The notes beneath the pieces were generated by a model that was given only the letters and a program-made list of their open reading frames with translations, had not been told where the DNA came from and ran no database searches. A program made the position numbers and the translations under genes. A DNA stretch of 64,000 bases from Serratia entomophila (GTDB lineage Bacteria; Pseudomonadota; Gammaproteobacteria; Enterobacterales; Enterobacteriaceae), in contig NZ_CP082787.1 of the NCBI RefSeq assembly GCF_021462285.1, positions 4,650,001-4,714,000 of the forward strand, read 5' to 3'. Of this stretch, positions 8,890 through 18,841 are shown piece after piece (positions within the stretch are counted from its first letter, which is position 1; each line of letters opens with the position of its first letter).

Positions 8890-9972
8890 ATGCGGACTCA
8901 AGTTAAAGCCCTGCTGACAGGGATTATCCTCGCCACCTCAATGGCCGGCGCCGCCCATGCCGCCGACGATAAAGTGGTGATCGCCCACCGCGGCGCCAGC
9001 GGCTACCTGCCGGAACACACCCTGCCGGCGAAGGCGATGGCCTACGCACAGGGCGCCGATTTCCTCGAGCAGGATCTGGTGATGACCAAGGATAACGAGC
9101 TGGTGGTGCTGCACGATCACTATCTCGACCGCGTGACCGACGTGGCCGAACGCTTCCCGGACCGCGCACGCAAGGATGGCCGTTACTACGCCATCGACTT
9201 CACCCTGGCGGAAATCAAATCGCTGAAGTTCACCGAAGGCTTCGAGATTGAAAACGGCAAGAAGGTGCAGGGCTACCCTGGCCGCTTCCCGATGGGCAAA
9301 TCCGACTTCCGCGTGCACACCTTCCAGGAAGAGATCGAGTTCGTGCAGGGCCTGAACCACTCGACGGGCAAGAACATCGGCATCTATCCGGAAATCAAGG
9401 CGCCGTGGTTCCACAAGCAGGAAGGCAAGGATATCTCCAGCAAAGTGCTGGCGGTGCTGAAACAGTACGGTTACACCGGCAAGGGCGACAATGTCTACCT
9501 ACAGTGCTTCGACGCCAACGAACTGAAGCGCATCAAGACCGAGCTGGAGCCGAAAATGGGCATGGATCTGAAGCTGATTCAGCTGATCGCCTATAACGAC
9601 TGGCAGGAAACCTACGAGCAGAAGGCCGACGGCAAGTGGGTGGAATACGACTACGACTGGATGTTCAAGCCGGGCGCGATGAAGAAAATCGCCCAGTACG
9701 CCGACGGCATCGGGCCGGACTACCACATGCTGGTGGTAGCGGAACAATCCAAACCGGGGCACGTCGTGCTGACCGACATGGTGAAAGAGGCGCATGCCAG
9801 CAAGCTGGCGGTGCATCCGTTCACCATCCGCGCCGACGCGCTGCCGAAATACGTCACCGACGTGAATCAGCTGTATGACGTGATTTACAACCAGGCGGGC
9901 GTCGACGGCGTGTTCACCGACTTCCCTGACAAGGGCGTGCAGTTCCTGCAAAAGCAGGGCCAGCACAAGTAA
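8890..9972 (+). CDS. glpQ: Periplasmic glycerophosphodiester phosphodiesterase
   Basis: 360 residues with an N-terminal signal peptide ending near AHA and a GDPD domain starting VIAHRGASGYLPEHT (catalytic His-Arg and Glu). It hydrolyses glycerophosphodiesters in the periplasm to glycerol-3-phosphate, which GlpT imports. The ATG at 8890 is preferred over the in-frame ATG at 8875 because only the former has a ribosome-binding site (GGAG, 9 bases upstream). Glu and Asp metal ligands of the family appear as FLEQDLV and LHDHYLDR. Confidence 0.95.
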   Translation: MRTQVKALLTGIILATSMAGAAHAADDKVVIAHRGASGYLPEHTLPAKAMAYAQGADFLEQDLVMTKDNELVVLHDHYLDRVTDVAERFPDRARKDGRYYAIDFTLAEIKSLKFTEGFEIENGKKVQGYPGRFPMGKSDFRVHTFQEEIEFVQGLNHSTGKNIGIYPEIKAPWFHKQEGKDISSKVLAVLKQYGYTGKGDNVYLQCFDANELKRIKTELEPKMGMDLKLIQLIAYNDWQETYEQKADGKWVEYDYDWMFKPGAMKKIAQYADGIGPDYHMLVVAEQSKPGHVVLTDMVKEAHASKLAVHPFTIRADALPKYVTDVNQLYDVIYNQAGVDGVFTDFPDKGVQFLQKQGQHK

Positions 9973-9975
9973 CAG

Positions 9976-9999
9976 CAAGGGCGCCGCAGGGCGCCCTTG
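9976..9999. terminator. Bidirectional terminator between glpQ and yigL
   Basis: CAAGGGCGC (9976-9984) pairs with GCGCCCTTG (9991-9999). It lies between the stop codons of convergent glpQ and yigL and probably serves both. Confidence 0.75.
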
Positions 10000-10004
10000 T
10001 TATT

Positions 10005-10802
10005 TCAGAGGTACATCTTGCGCAGGTAGTGCGGCACCGCGTCGTCGACGTTGGAGCCGATCACTTCCAGGTTCGGCAGCTTGTCCTTCAGGCGCTGGTG
10101 GGCGTCGCGCATGATGCAGCCCTTGCCGGCCATCGACAGCATTTCCAGATCGTTCATGCCGTCGCCGAAGGCGATGCATTCTTTCAGCGTATAACCGATG
10201 ATCTTGGCCACTTCTTCCAGCGCATGCCCCTTCGACACCCCACCGGCCATCACTTCCAGGCAGGTCGGGAACGAGAAGCTGACGTTGACCCGATCGCCCC
10301 AGCGCGCGTTGATGGCGTCTTCCAGCGGCAGCAGCTTTTCGTGGTCGTCACAGGTGAAGTACACCTTGCAGACGCCGTCGGTTTCCAGCAGGCCCGGCTC
10401 AAACAGCTGATAGGTGAAGACCGACTCACGGAAAAACTCCGCCTGCTCCGGGCTTTCGCGGTTGATGTACCAGTCGTCGTTGCGGTAGACGTTGGTGGTG
10501 ATGTCCGCATCGTCGTGCATCATGCCGTACAGATCGCGGGCGATGTCCGCGTCGAGGTTGTGGCTGAAGATCAGTTCACCCTCGGTGTTGTGCACCCGGG
10601 CGCCGTTGGAGGTGATCATGAAGGCGCTGATTTCCAGGTTATCGCGGATCTGCGAAACGTCGATATGGTGGCGGCCGGTGGCGAAAACAAAGTGCACATC
10701 GCGCTGGGTCAGCAGCTTGAGCGTTTCTTTGGCGTACGGCGACAGAGTGTGGTCGGGAGACAGCAGCGTGCCATCTAAATCGGAAGCGACGACGTGATAC
10801 AT
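10005..10802 (-). CDS. yigL: HAD-family phosphatase YigL (pyridoxal phosphatase type)
   Basis: 265 residues of the Cof-type HAD subfamily. It has the nucleophile motif DLDGTLLS (Asp8, Asp10), a C2-type cap in the middle, and the metal motif GDGMNDLEML near residue 215. E. coli YigL dephosphorylates pyridoxal phosphate and sugar phosphates and is up-regulated by the sRNA SgrS during glucose-phosphate stress. It follows pldB by 11 bases on the same strand, as in E. coli, so the two are likely co-transcribed. Confidence 0.92.
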   Translation of the reverse strand: MYHVVASDLDGTLLSPDHTLSPYAKETLKLLTQRDVHFVFATGRHHIDVSQIRDNLEISAFMITSNGARVHNTEGELIFSHNLDADIARDLYGMMHDDADITTNVYRNDDWYINRESPEQAEFFRESVFTYQLFEPGLLETDGVCKVYFTCDDHEKLLPLEDAINARWGDRVNVSFSFPTCLEVMAGGVSKGHALEEVAKIIGYTLKECIAFGDGMNDLEMLSMAGKGCIMRDAHQRLKDKLPNLEVIGSNVDDAVPHYLRKMYL

Positions 10803-10813
10803 AGCGTTATGTT

Positions 10814-11851
10814 CTAACCTCTGATGGAGTTGTCGGCGGTAGGGTTACCACCTAAGTGTTGAGCAAAGAAGCGCAGGATTGCGTTCAGTGCTTCGGCGCG
10901 CATCGCGTCCCGCTCGAACAGGATCTCATGGCGTGCGCCTTCGATAACCCGCGGTTGTCCCCCTTCACAGGGGTGCCCCGCGTCTGACAGTGCCTGACAA
11001 AAAGCCTGATGCGAACGGTTGTCGACCACCCGTTCTTCACCGGCCTGCAATAATAACAGCGGCGTGTTGATGTTGGCGGCCTGAGCGACGACTTCGCGCC
11101 CGGCCTGAATGCTTTCCCGCACCCAGTGATAGGTCGGCCCACCCACCTGCAGCTCGGGGTAATCGGCGTAATAACGCAGACAGCGCCGATAGCGCTCGCG
11201 GCTGTGGGTCAGTACGTTGACCACGTAGGGCAGCGGCCGCCACTGGCCGGTCCCCACCGCGTAATACTCGCGCACCGCCGGGCGTTTCTCCGCCCAATCC
11301 AGAATGCGCCTGGCCATCCAGCCCGGCATCGGCAAATAGATGCCGAACATCGGCGCGCAAAACGCCGCCGCGTCGAACGCCTGCGGCCGGCGCAGCAGGA
11401 ACTGCGCCAGGATCGCGCCGCCCATCGAATGGGCCAGGGCGAAGCAGTGGCGGTAGCCGCGCGGCGCCACTTCACGCTGATAGAACTGCTCGAAATCATC
11501 AACGTAATCGCTGAAGTTTACCACATGACCGCGATGCGTATCTGCCAGTAAACGGCCCGAACGCCCCTGGCCGCGATGGTCGACGATCATCACGTCGTAG
11601 CCGCAATGGAACAGATCGTAGGCAACCTCAGGGTATTTCACGTAGCTTTCGATGCGGCCGGGGCTTACCACCACCACCCGCCGGTGGCGCGGCGAACAGA
11701 TGCGCACGAAGCGGATCGGCACGCCGTCCACCCCGCTGAACTCGCCTTCCTCGCGCAGCCGCCAAAAATCCAGCAGCGGCCCGGTGGCGAAAGCAGCGAA
11801 CTGCGTTTCACGCGCTAACCAGTCATCAATGCTGAGAGTGAACGAGGTCAT
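10814..11851 (-). CDS. pldB: Lysophospholipase L2
   Basis: 345 residues (E. coli 340). Alpha/beta-hydrolase fold with VDHRGQGRSGR and the nucleophile elbow HSMGG. It hydrolyses 2-acyl lysophospholipids at the inner membrane and can transfer acyl groups to phosphatidylglycerol. The start MTSFTLSIDDW is taken because upstream in-frame codons lack a ribosome-binding site and extend beyond the family N-terminus. It forms a pair with yigL and is divergent from rhtB. Confidence 0.93.
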   Translation of the reverse strand: MTSFTLSIDDWLARETQFAAFATGPLLDFWRLREEGEFSGVDGVPIRFVRICSPRHRRVVVVSPGRIESYVKYPEVAYDLFHCGYDVMIVDHRGQGRSGRLLADTHRGHVVNFSDYVDDFEQFYQREVAPRGYRHCFALAHSMGGAILAQFLLRRPQAFDAAAFCAPMFGIYLPMPGWMARRILDWAEKRPAVREYYAVGTGQWRPLPYVVNVLTHSRERYRRCLRYYADYPELQVGGPTYHWVRESIQAGREVVAQAANINTPLLLLQAGEERVVDNRSHQAFCQALSDAGHPCEGGQPRVIEGARHEILFERDAMRAEALNAILRFFAQHLGGNPTADNSIRG

Positions 11852-11996
11852 CGAGAGCCTTTTCCCTGTGTGGCCGGCGGAAAAATGTGACCGCTGGCAC
11901 AAGAAATAATACTAGCGTATTGTGATTTAATTCTGACAAAAATGGCGCCATATCGGCGCATTGTGGCACAAAACGACGCTTTCAGGGAGCTGCGCA

Positions 11997-12617
11997 ATGA
12001 CCTTGGACTGGTGGTTAACCTATCTGCTGACAACCCTCATTCTCAGCCTGTCCCCCGGCTCCGGCGCCATCAACACCATGAGCACCGGCATCAGCCATGG
12101 CTACCGCGGCGCGGCGGCGTCGATCGCCGGCCTGCAGATCGGGCTGAGCACCCATATTCTGCTGGTGGGCATTGGCCTTGGCGCGCTGATCTCTCAATCG
12201 CTGTTGGCGTTCGAACTGCTGAAGTGGCTGGGCGCCGCCTATCTGGTGTGGCTAGGCATCCAGCAGTGGCGCGCCGCCGGGGCGTTGGATCTGCACGCGC
12301 TGGCGGGCAGCATGCCCCGCCGCCGCCTGTTCCGCCGCGCGGTGCTGGTCAACCTGACCAACCCGAAAAGCATCGTGTTCCTGGCCGCGCTGTTTCCGCA
12401 GTTCATCCTGCCCAATCAGCCGCAGGCCGAACAGTACCTGGTGCTCGGGGCCACCACGGTGGCGGTGGATATTTTGGTGATGATCGGTTACGCCACCCTG
12501 GCCAAGCGCATTGCCGGCTGGCTGAAGACGCCGCGCCAGATGCAGCTGCTGAATCGCATCTTCGGTTCGCTGTTTATCCTGGTGGCGGGGTTGTTGGCGA
12601 CGGCCAGAAAGGCCTGA
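11997..12617 (+). CDS. rhtB: Homoserine/homoserine lactone efflux protein
   Basis: 206 residues, identical in length to E. coli RhtB. LysE/RhtB-family inner-membrane exporter with about five to six hydrophobic segments and the family N-terminal motif [12 protein letters not shown]. It exports homoserine and homoserine lactone. The ATG at 11997 has GGGAG upstream; an earlier in-frame codon lacks one. It converges with its paralogue rhtC. Confidence 0.93.
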   Translation: MTLDWWLTYLLTTLILSLSPGSGAINTMSTGISHGYRGAAASIAGLQIGLSTHILLVGIGLGALISQSLLAFELLKWLGAAYLVWLGIQQWRAAGALDLHALAGSMPRRRLFRRAVLVNLTNPKSIVFLAALFPQFILPNQPQAEQYLVLGATTVAVDILVMIGYATLAKRIAGWLKTPRQMQLLNRIFGSLFILVAGLLATARKA

Positions 12618-12625
12618 GAATTTGG

Positions 12626-12659
12626 TTTGGGCTGCCCGTTTGCACCCGGGCAGCCCAAA
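12626..12659. terminator. Bidirectional terminator between rhtB and rhtC
   Basis: A 13-bp perfect stem (12626-12638 with 12647-12659), flanked by A/T on the stem ends, lies between the convergent stops of rhtB and rhtC. Confidence 0.75.
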
Positions 12660-12663
12660 TAGC

Positions 12664-13290
12664 CTAACGGGTAAAGATCAGGTGCAAGCCGAAACCTGTG
12701 AACAGCACGCCCGCCAGCCCGTCGATCCATTTGGCCAACCGCTGGTAGCCGCGGCGCATCGCCGGCAGCGCAAACACCATCGCCACCAGGCTGAACCAGA
12801 CGAAGGTCTCGGCGATAATCAGCAAGAACAGTCCCCAGCGCGCACCGGCGCCGACGTCGTCGCCGACAAACAGCGAGAACACGCTGCCGAAGTAGATCAC
12901 CGCTTTCGGGTTGGAGAGGTTGGTCAAAAAACCACGGATAAAGCTACGCCCAGCCTTCGGCAACGCGACCTTCACCTCCGCTTCGGCCGCCGGCCGGGCA
13001 TTTTGCGCCCGCGCCGAACGCAGCAGCTGCCAGCCCATCCAGCACAGGTAAATCCCGCCGCCGACCATGATCACCTGATGCAGCCAGGCCATTTTCTGCA
13101 AGATCAGGTGCAGCCCCATCAGCGCCACCCCGGCCCACACCACGATGCCGAGCGAGATGCCGAGCACCCCCATCATCGCTTCGCGGCGCGAACGGCTGGC
13201 GGCGGTTTGCGACACAAAAAAGAAGTCCGGCCCCGGGCTCATCAGCGCAATCAGGTGCACCAGCGCCACGGTCAAAAACAGCATCAGCAT
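12664..13290 (-). CDS. rhtC: Threonine efflux protein
   Basis: 208 residues, LysE/RhtB family, with the hallmark LMSPGPDFFFVSQTA near the N-terminus. E. coli RhtC exports threonine. It lies 12 bases after recQ on the same strand, and recQ-rhtC/rhtB-pldB order is as in E. coli. Specificity is assigned from sequence and position. Confidence 0.93.
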   Translation of the reverse strand: MLMLFLTVALVHLIALMSPGPDFFFVSQTAASRSRREAMMGVLGISLGIVVWAGVALMGLHLILQKMAWLHQVIMVGGGIYLCWMGWQLLRSARAQNARPAAEAEVKVALPKAGRSFIRGFLTNLSNPKAVIYFGSVFSLFVGDDVGAGARWGLFLLIIAETFVWFSLVAMVFALPAMRRGYQRLAKWIDGLAGVLFTGFGLHLIFTR

Positions 13291-13302
13291 GATTTATTGC
13301 CC

Positions 13303-15135
13303 TTAGTCTTCGTCATTATCCAGGTGGTCGCGGATCATCGCCATAAAGGGCGCGCCGAAACGTTCCAGTTTGCGTTGGCCGACGCCGTTGACGCTCAGCA
13401 GATCGCCGGCCTTGATCGGCATCTGTTCGGCCATTTCCAACAGCGTGGCGTCGTTGAACACCACGTAAGGCGGAATATTTTCTTCGTCGGCGATCGATTT
13501 GCGCAGCTTGCGCAGCTTGGCGAACAGCTTGCGATCGTAATTGCCGCCGTAGGATTTTTGGTTGGCGCTGCTGCGCGGTTTCAGGCTCTGAATGCGCGGC
13601 ACCGCCAGCTGCAGCGCCACTTCGCCGCGCAATACCGGACGCGCCGCTTCGGTCAATTGCAGCGCCGAATGCATGGCGATGTTCTGGGTAATAAAGCCCA
13701 GGTGGATCAGCTGGCGCAGCACGCTGGTCCAAAATTCGGTGGTCTGATCGCGGCCGATGCCGTACACCGGCAGCTTGTCGTGGCCGTATTCGCGGATGCG
13801 CTGATTGTTGGAACCGCGCAGCACCTCGACGATATAGCCCAGCCCGAACCGCTGGCCGACGCGGTACACGCAGGACAGCGCCTTGCGCGCATCTTCCAGA
13901 CCGTCGTAGCGCTTGGGCGGATCCAGGCAGATGTCGCAGTTGCCGCAGTTCTCGTGCTTGCCTTCGCCGAAATAGTTGAGCAGCACCAGCCGGCGGCAGG
14001 TTTGCGCCTCGGCGAAGGCGCCCATGGCGTTCAGCTTGTGGCGTTCGATATCCAGCTGCTGCCCGGCGGGTTTCTCCTCCAGGCAGCGGCGCAGCCAGGC
14101 CATATCAGCCGGATCGTACAGCAGAATGGCTTCGGCGGGCAGGCCGTCGCGCCCGGCGCGGCCGGTCTCCTGGTAGTAGGACTCGATATTGCGCGGGATG
14201 TCGAAGTGCACCACGAAGCGCACGTTGGGCTTGTTGATGCCCATGCCGAAGGCGACGGTGGCCACCACCACCTGCAGATCGTCGCGCTGGAAGGCTTCCT
14301 GCACCTGCGCGCGGCGGTCGTTATCCAGCCCGGCGTGATAGGCGCCGACGCTCAAGCCGCGGCTCTGCAAGCGCGCGGCGGTGTCTTCCACCTTGGCGCG
14401 GCTGTTGCAATAAATAATGCCGCTCTTGCCGCGCTGGTCCTGCACGAAGCGCCACAGCTGGTCGAGCGGTTTGAATTTTTCCACCAGCGTATAGCGGATG
14501 TTCGGCCGGTCGAAGCTGCTGACCTGCACCAGCGGATCCTGCAGCGCCAGCAGGCGCACGATGTCGCCGCGGGTGGACTCGTCGGCGGTAGCGGTCAGGG
14601 CAATCACCGGCATCGCCGGGAAGCGCTGCTTCAGCTGGCCCAGCGCACGGTATTCCGGACGGAAGTCGTGGCCCCACTGCGAGATACAGTGCGCTTCGTC
14701 CACCGCCAGCATCGCCGGCGGGCAGTGATCAAGCAGGTCGAGGAAGCTGTCCATCATCAGCCGCTCGGGGGCGATGTACAGCATCTTGATTTGGCCGTTG
14801 CGGCAGCCCGCCATCACTTCCAGCTGCTGCTCGCGGGTCTGCGTCGAGTTGTAGCAGGCGGCGGAGACGCCGTAGGCCAACAGCTGATCGACCTGATCCT
14901 TCATCAGCGAGATCAGCGGGGAGACCACCAGGGTCAGGCCGTCCATCACCAGCGCCGGGATTTGGTAGCACAACGATTTTCCGCCGCCGGTCGGCATCAC
15001 CACCAGGCAATCCTGCCCGCCGATCGCTGCGTTGATAATCGTTTGTTGGCCCGGACGGAACTGCTGGTAGCCGAAGGTATCGCGTAATACCTGTTCTGCC
15101 AGCACCTCTCGGTTTATCACTGCTGCGGTTGACAC
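13303..15135 (-). CDS. recQ: ATP-dependent DNA helicase RecQ
   Basis: 610 residues (E. coli 609). Walker A MPTGGGKS near residues 47-54, DEAH box [19 protein letters not shown], then the RecQ zinc-binding region with four cysteines (CRRL...CGNCDIC), a winged helix and a C-terminal HRDC domain. A 3'-5' helicase acting in RecF-pathway recombination and replication-fork repair. The GTG start at 15135 is chosen: GGGGA sits 6 bases upstream and the N-terminus then matches the family, while in-frame ATGs at 15159 and 15147 would add residues. Confidence 0.95.
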   Translation of the reverse strand: MSTAAVINREVLAEQVLRDTFGYQQFRPGQQTIINAAIGGQDCLVVMPTGGGKSLCYQIPALVMDGLTLVVSPLISLMKDQVDQLLAYGVSAACYNSTQTREQQLEVMAGCRNGQIKMLYIAPERLMMDSFLDLLDHCPPAMLAVDEAHCISQWGHDFRPEYRALGQLKQRFPAMPVIALTATADESTRGDIVRLLALQDPLVQVSSFDRPNIRYTLVEKFKPLDQLWRFVQDQRGKSGIIYCNSRAKVEDTAARLQSRGLSVGAYHAGLDNDRRAQVQEAFQRDDLQVVVATVAFGMGINKPNVRFVVHFDIPRNIESYYQETGRAGRDGLPAEAILLYDPADMAWLRRCLEEKPAGQQLDIERHKLNAMGAFAEAQTCRRLVLLNYFGEGKHENCGNCDICLDPPKRYDGLEDARKALSCVYRVGQRFGLGYIVEVLRGSNNQRIREYGHDKLPVYGIGRDQTTEFWTSVLRQLIHLGFITQNIAMHSALQLTEAARPVLRGEVALQLAVPRIQSLKPRSSANQKSYGGNYDRKLFAKLRKLRKSIADEENIPPYVVFNDATLLEMAEQMPIKAGDLLSVNGVGQRKLERFGAPFMAMIRDHLDNDED

Positions 15136-15213
15136 ACACTTCCCCATTTTTATCGGCATAGACCCACGGCGCAGCGGCCGGCTCGGCCACCGCTGAAAAT
15201 ACCCGGGATATGA

Positions 15214-16095
15214 TTACATAATATCGTTAAGCATGACACCAACGCCCACCCGTGTCTGCCGGAAGTTGTAATCAATCAGCGATTCGCCGTAGCCGCTGAA
15301 CACCTGAGTGTAGAAACGCACGTGCTTGCCGAGCGGGTAACTCCAGCCCAGCTCTGCGCCGCCGTAGCCGCTGTTCCAGTTGTAGTGGCTGTCGACGCTG
15401 AACACGCTGTCGCCCCAGGCATAGCCGACCTTCAACCGGTAATAGCCCATGTATTTGGTGATGTCCGGGTTGTCGTCGCTGCTGTCGCTTTCCGAGAAGC
15501 GGAACCAGGGTTTCAGATCCACCTGCCAGTTGCCGTTCTGCGCCATAAAACGCGCATAGCCGCGGTTCCAGCTGCGCGAAGTCGGATCCGAACGGCCGTT
15601 GGACTGGTGGTTCAGGCCCACTTCCACGTCGCGCAGCGTCCAGCCGGCAAAGCGGTAATCGGTCGCCCAGCCGAGGAACACCTGCGGTTCGTAGTTGGTT
15701 TCGCGAAACGGCGAAGATTCGCCATGGTTGGACAGCTGCCACCAGGAACGCTGAGTATAAGAGGCGCCGAGCACCGAGTTGTCGCCGGCGATGCCGCGCC
15801 ACAGCGGGAACGCCAGGCTGAGCTGGTATTTCACCTCATCCTTGCGCGCGTTGTCGGCCCAATTATAGGACTTGATGGCCTCTTTGTTGATATCGCTGGT
15901 ATAGGTGTAAAGCACGTAGTTGGTTTCGTACGGATACAGCGTGAACGGGTTGTCGTGATCCTGCAGCAGGTTGGCAATAATGCTGCCGCGCACCGCCGGT
16001 TTATCATGAATTTGCTGTTCTTTGGCTTCCTCAGCCTGCACCAACGCCGGCAGCAGCAACAGCGTGGTAGAAACGATCCCTGACAAAATGCGCAT
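15214..16095 (-). CDS. pldA: Outer membrane phospholipase A
   Basis: 293 residues with a 20-residue signal peptide (cleavage near VQA-EE), then a 12-strand beta-barrel. Catalytic residues are visible as His163, Ser165 and Asn177 in LNHQSNGRSDP...SWNR. OMPLA is a calcium-dependent phospholipase that dimerises and acts when outer-membrane asymmetry is lost. The start at 16095 has a GAGG site; the open frame continues upstream without one. Upstream of recQ in the same direction, as in E. coli. Confidence 0.95.
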   Translation of the reverse strand: MRILSGIVSTTLLLLPALVQAEEAKEQQIHDKPAVRGSIIANLLQDHDNPFTLYPYETNYVLYTYTSDINKEAIKSYNWADNARKDEVKYQLSLAFPLWRGIAGDNSVLGASYTQRSWWQLSNHGESSPFRETNYEPQVFLGWATDYRFAGWTLRDVEVGLNHQSNGRSDPTSRSWNRGYARFMAQNGNWQVDLKPWFRFSESDSSDDNPDITKYMGYYRLKVGYAWGDSVFSVDSHYNWNSGYGGAELGWSYPLGKHVRFYTQVFSGYGESLIDYNFRQTRVGVGVMLNDIM

Positions 16096-16300
16096 AACGT
16101 TCCTCACTCCAACAAAAAGGACATGCCTTGAAATAAAAACAGGCCATTTTACACACAAAGGCCGGTTTACAGCAGCAGACAACGCTTTTATTGGATTAGT
16201 CTGGAAAGCAACAAAGGTTAAGCATAAAATCAACAATCTGTTAACCTGGACTGACCAGTTCATTTCCCTTAAAACGCCATAGCAAAAGAAAACGGAAACT

Positions 16301-16771
16301 ATGTCAACCACACCTCACACACTCGATACCGCCCGCCAGAGGATCGGCGAGATCTTTGTCTACCATATGCCGTTTAACCGCGAGCTGGGTCTGGAACTGC
16401 GCCGCTTCGACGACGACTACGTCGAGCTGAGCTTCACCAACCAGCAGAAGCTGGTGGGCAATGCGACGCAAAAAATCCTGCACGGCGGCGTGATCGCTTC
16501 GGTGCTGGACGTCGCCGCCGGGCTGGCGTGCGCCGGCAGCGTGCTGATGCGCCTGGATCCGCTGATCGAAGAGGAAATCGCCGCGCGCCTGTCGCGCATG
16601 GGCACCATTGATCTGCGGGTCGACTACCTGCGCCCCGGCCGCGGCGAGCATTTCATCGCCTCCGCCAGCGTGCTGCGCAGCGGCAACAAGGTGGCGGTCG
16701 CCCGCGCAGAACTGCATAACCACGACGGCCTGCACATCGCCAGCGCCACCGCCACTTATCTGGTCGGGTGA
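16301..16771 (+). CDS. yigI: Hotdog-fold acyl-CoA thioesterase YigI
   Basis: 156 residues of the PaaI-type hotdog thioesterase family, with the conserved [16 protein letters not shown] segment. E. coli YigI is a medium/long-chain acyl-CoA thioesterase. It is divergent from pldA and precedes rarD by 63 bases with a hairpin between. Native substrate here is not shown by the sequence. Confidence 0.9.
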   Translation: MSTTPHTLDTARQRIGEIFVYHMPFNRELGLELRRFDDDYVELSFTNQQKLVGNATQKILHGGVIASVLDVAAGLACAGSVLMRLDPLIEEEIAARLSRMGTIDLRVDYLRPGRGEHFIASASVLRSGNKVAVARAELHNHDGLHIASATATYLVG

Positions 16772-16777
16772 TTGTGC

Positions 16778-16806
16778 GCGGTGAGTGTCTTAAGTACACT
16801 CACCGC
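16778..16806 (+). terminator. Hairpin between yigI and rarD
   Basis: An 11-bp perfect stem (16778-16788 with 16796-16806) is followed by a T/C-rich run. It lies between the yigI stop and the rarD start, so it may separate the two transcripts. Confidence 0.6.
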
Positions 16807-16834
16807 ATCTTCTTTTCCCCATCAGAGTAACGTC

Positions 16835-17722
16835 ATGGACGCACAGCAAACGCGGCAGGGCATCTTCTTTGCCCTGGCGGCCTATTTTATTTGGGGCATA
16901 GCCCCAGCCTATTTCAAACTGATCCAGCAGGTGCCGGCGGACGAGATCCTCACCCACCGGGTGATCTGGTCTTTCTTCTTTATGCTGGCGCTGATTTCGC
17001 TGGGCCGCAACTGGCCGCAGGTGCGCGCCGCCTGCCAGAACCGCAAACGGCTGCTGCTGCTGGCGGTCACCGCGCTGCTGGTCGGCGGCAACTGGCTGCT
17101 GTTTATCTGGGCGGTGAATAATCACCATATGCTGGAGGCCAGCCTGGGTTATTTCATCAACCCGCTGGTTAACGTGCTGTTGGGAATGCTGTTCCTCGGC
17201 GAGCGTTTCCGCCGCATGCAGTGGCTGGCGGTGGCGCTGGCGTTCGCCGGCGTGCTGATCCAGCTGTGGCAGTTCGGCTCGCTGCCGATTATCGGCCTGG
17301 GGCTGGCGTTCAGCTTCGCCTTCTACGGCCTGCTGCGTAAAAAGATCGCCATCGACGCCCAGACCGGCATGCTGATTGAAACCCTGTGGTTGCTGCCGGT
17401 GGCGGCGGTTTACCTGTTCCTGATCGCCGACAGCCCGACCAGCCACCTGGGCGCCAACCCCTGGTCGCTGAACCTGCTGCTGATCGCCGCCGGGGTCGTC
17501 ACTACCGTGCCGCTGCTGTTCTTCACCGCCGCGGCCACCCGCCTGCGCCTGTCGACGCTCGGCTTCTTCCAGTACCTCGGCCCGACGCTGATGTTCCTGT
17601 TGGCGGTCACCTTTTATGGCGAAACCGTCGGCCAGGACAAGCTGGTGACCTTCGGCTTTATCTGGGCGGCGCTGGTGCTGTTTACCCTCGACGCGCTCTA
17701 CACCCAACGCAAGCTACGTTGA
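16835..17722 (+). CDS. rarD: EamA-family transporter RarD
   Basis: 295 residues (E. coli 296), ten predicted membrane helices of the RarD subfamily of drug/metabolite transporters. Named for chloramphenicol sensitivity phenotypes; the physiological substrate is not established. The ATG at 16835 (MDAQQTRQG) gives the family N-terminus; the frame upstream runs through the hairpin. Its last codons overlap the end of the opposite-strand AbrB-family gene by 9 bases. Confidence 0.92.
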   Translation: MDAQQTRQGIFFALAAYFIWGIAPAYFKLIQQVPADEILTHRVIWSFFFMLALISLGRNWPQVRAACQNRKRLLLLAVTALLVGGNWLLFIWAVNNHHMLEASLGYFINPLVNVLLGMLFLGERFRRMQWLAVALAFAGVLIQLWQFGSLPIIGLGLAFSFAFYGLLRKKIAIDAQTGMLIETLWLLPVAAVYLFLIADSPTSHLGANPWSLNLLLIAAGVVTTVPLLFFTAAATRLRLSTLGFFQYLGPTLMFLLAVTFYGETVGQDKLVTFGFIWAALVLFTLDALYTQRKLR

Positions 17723-18772
17723 TGCCGGTGCGGCGCGGCTGGAAATAAACCGCGCCATCGCCGGGCCGGTCAGCAGGATGGTGAACAGCCGCAGCGTCTG
17801 CATCGCCATCACGAACGACATGTCCACCCGGCTGCCCGCCGCGATGATCGCCACGGTATCCACCCCGCCCGGGCTGGTCGCCAGATAGGCGGTCATCATA
17901 TCTACCGGCAGGAAATGGGTCAGCATCCACGCCAACAGTCCGCAAAACACCATCAGCGCCAGAATGGACGCCAGCATGTGCGGCAGGGTGCGCAATGCCA
18001 GCAGGAAGATCGGCCGGGTGAAGCGCAACCCCACGCTCCAGCCGATTAAGGTGTAGGCCAACGCCAACAGCCATTCCGGCACCTGCAGCGCCATGAGGCC
18101 GCCCGAATGCAGCGCCGCGCCAAGGATCATCGGCAGCAGCAGCGCGCCTGAAGGTATGCGCATCCGCGGCCCGAGCCAGGCACCGGCGGCGGCGACGCCA
18201 AGGGTGGCGAGAAAACGCCAGTCCAGCGGCGGGAACCACTGCAGCGCCGCGCCGCCCTGTCCGGCCTCATCCCCCAGGCCAACCCGCGCCACCACGGCGG
18301 CGGCCGTCGCCACGAACAGCACCCGCAGGTACTGCATAAAGGCCACCAGCCGCACGTCGGCGCCAAAGTCGCCGGCCATCGCCACCATAGCGGACGCGCC
18401 GCCGGGCGAAGACCCCCAGGCGCCGGTCGGGCCCGGCAATCGGCTGAAACGCACCAGGCACCAGCCGGAAACGCCGCTGGCCAACAGCGTGGCGATCAAC
18501 ACCAGCAGCACCAGCGGCCAATCGGCGAGCAACGGAGTCAGAATCGAAGGGGAAAGGCTCTGGGCGATCATGCAGCCCAGCACCGCCTGCGCGGCGATAA
18601 ACAACGGTTTGGCAATGCGCACCGTGGCGCCCAGCAGCCCCATGGCGACGCCGACGATCATCGGCCCCAGCAGCAGCGCGGCCGGTATATGGAACCTCTG
18701 CAGGCCAAATCCCAGCGCCAGCGAAGCCAGCAACAGAATCGACCACTGTATCAAGCGGGGCAACCTCTCCAT
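17714..18772 (-). CDS. AbrB-family membrane protein (putative transporter)
   Basis: 352 residues. Two homologous halves of membrane helices with the repeated motif PxxxLLLGPMI (N-half) and PSGALLLPMILG (C-half), and GSSPGGASAM / ATSPGGVDTVA. This is the AbrB duplication family (also called ammonia monooxygenase-like, COG3180); E. coli AbrB is a member of uncertain function. The ATG at 18772 has TAAGG upstream; the TTG at 18790 does not. It is tail-to-tail with rarD. I cannot assign a substrate. Confidence 0.8.
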   Translation of the reverse strand: MERLPRLIQWSILLLASLALGFGLQRFHIPAALLLGPMIVGVAMGLLGATVRIAKPLFIAAQAVLGCMIAQSLSPSILTPLLADWPLVLLVLIATLLASGVSGWCLVRFSRLPGPTGAWGSSPGGASAMVAMAGDFGADVRLVAFMQYLRVLFVATAAAVVARVGLGDEAGQGGAALQWFPPLDWRFLATLGVAAAGAWLGPRMRIPSGALLLPMILGAALHSGGLMALQVPEWLLALAYTLIGWSVGLRFTRPIFLLALRTLPHMLASILALMVFCGLLAWMLTHFLPVDMMTAYLATSPGGVDTVAIIAAGSRVDMSFVMAMQTLRLFTILLTGPAMARFISSRAAPAST

Positions 18773-18841
18773 CAACGCGCGCCTTACCAACAGATTAAAC
18801 TGAAGGCCATTCTACCTCCAAGTTGGCAAAGCGCGTTTCGT

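Noticed and set aside
12622..15087. 821-codon open frame on the plus strand opposite recQ and rhtC
   Set aside because: Its translation is rich in His, Gln, Arg and Ala without any domain, and it mirrors the third-position GC bias of the real genes on the other strand.
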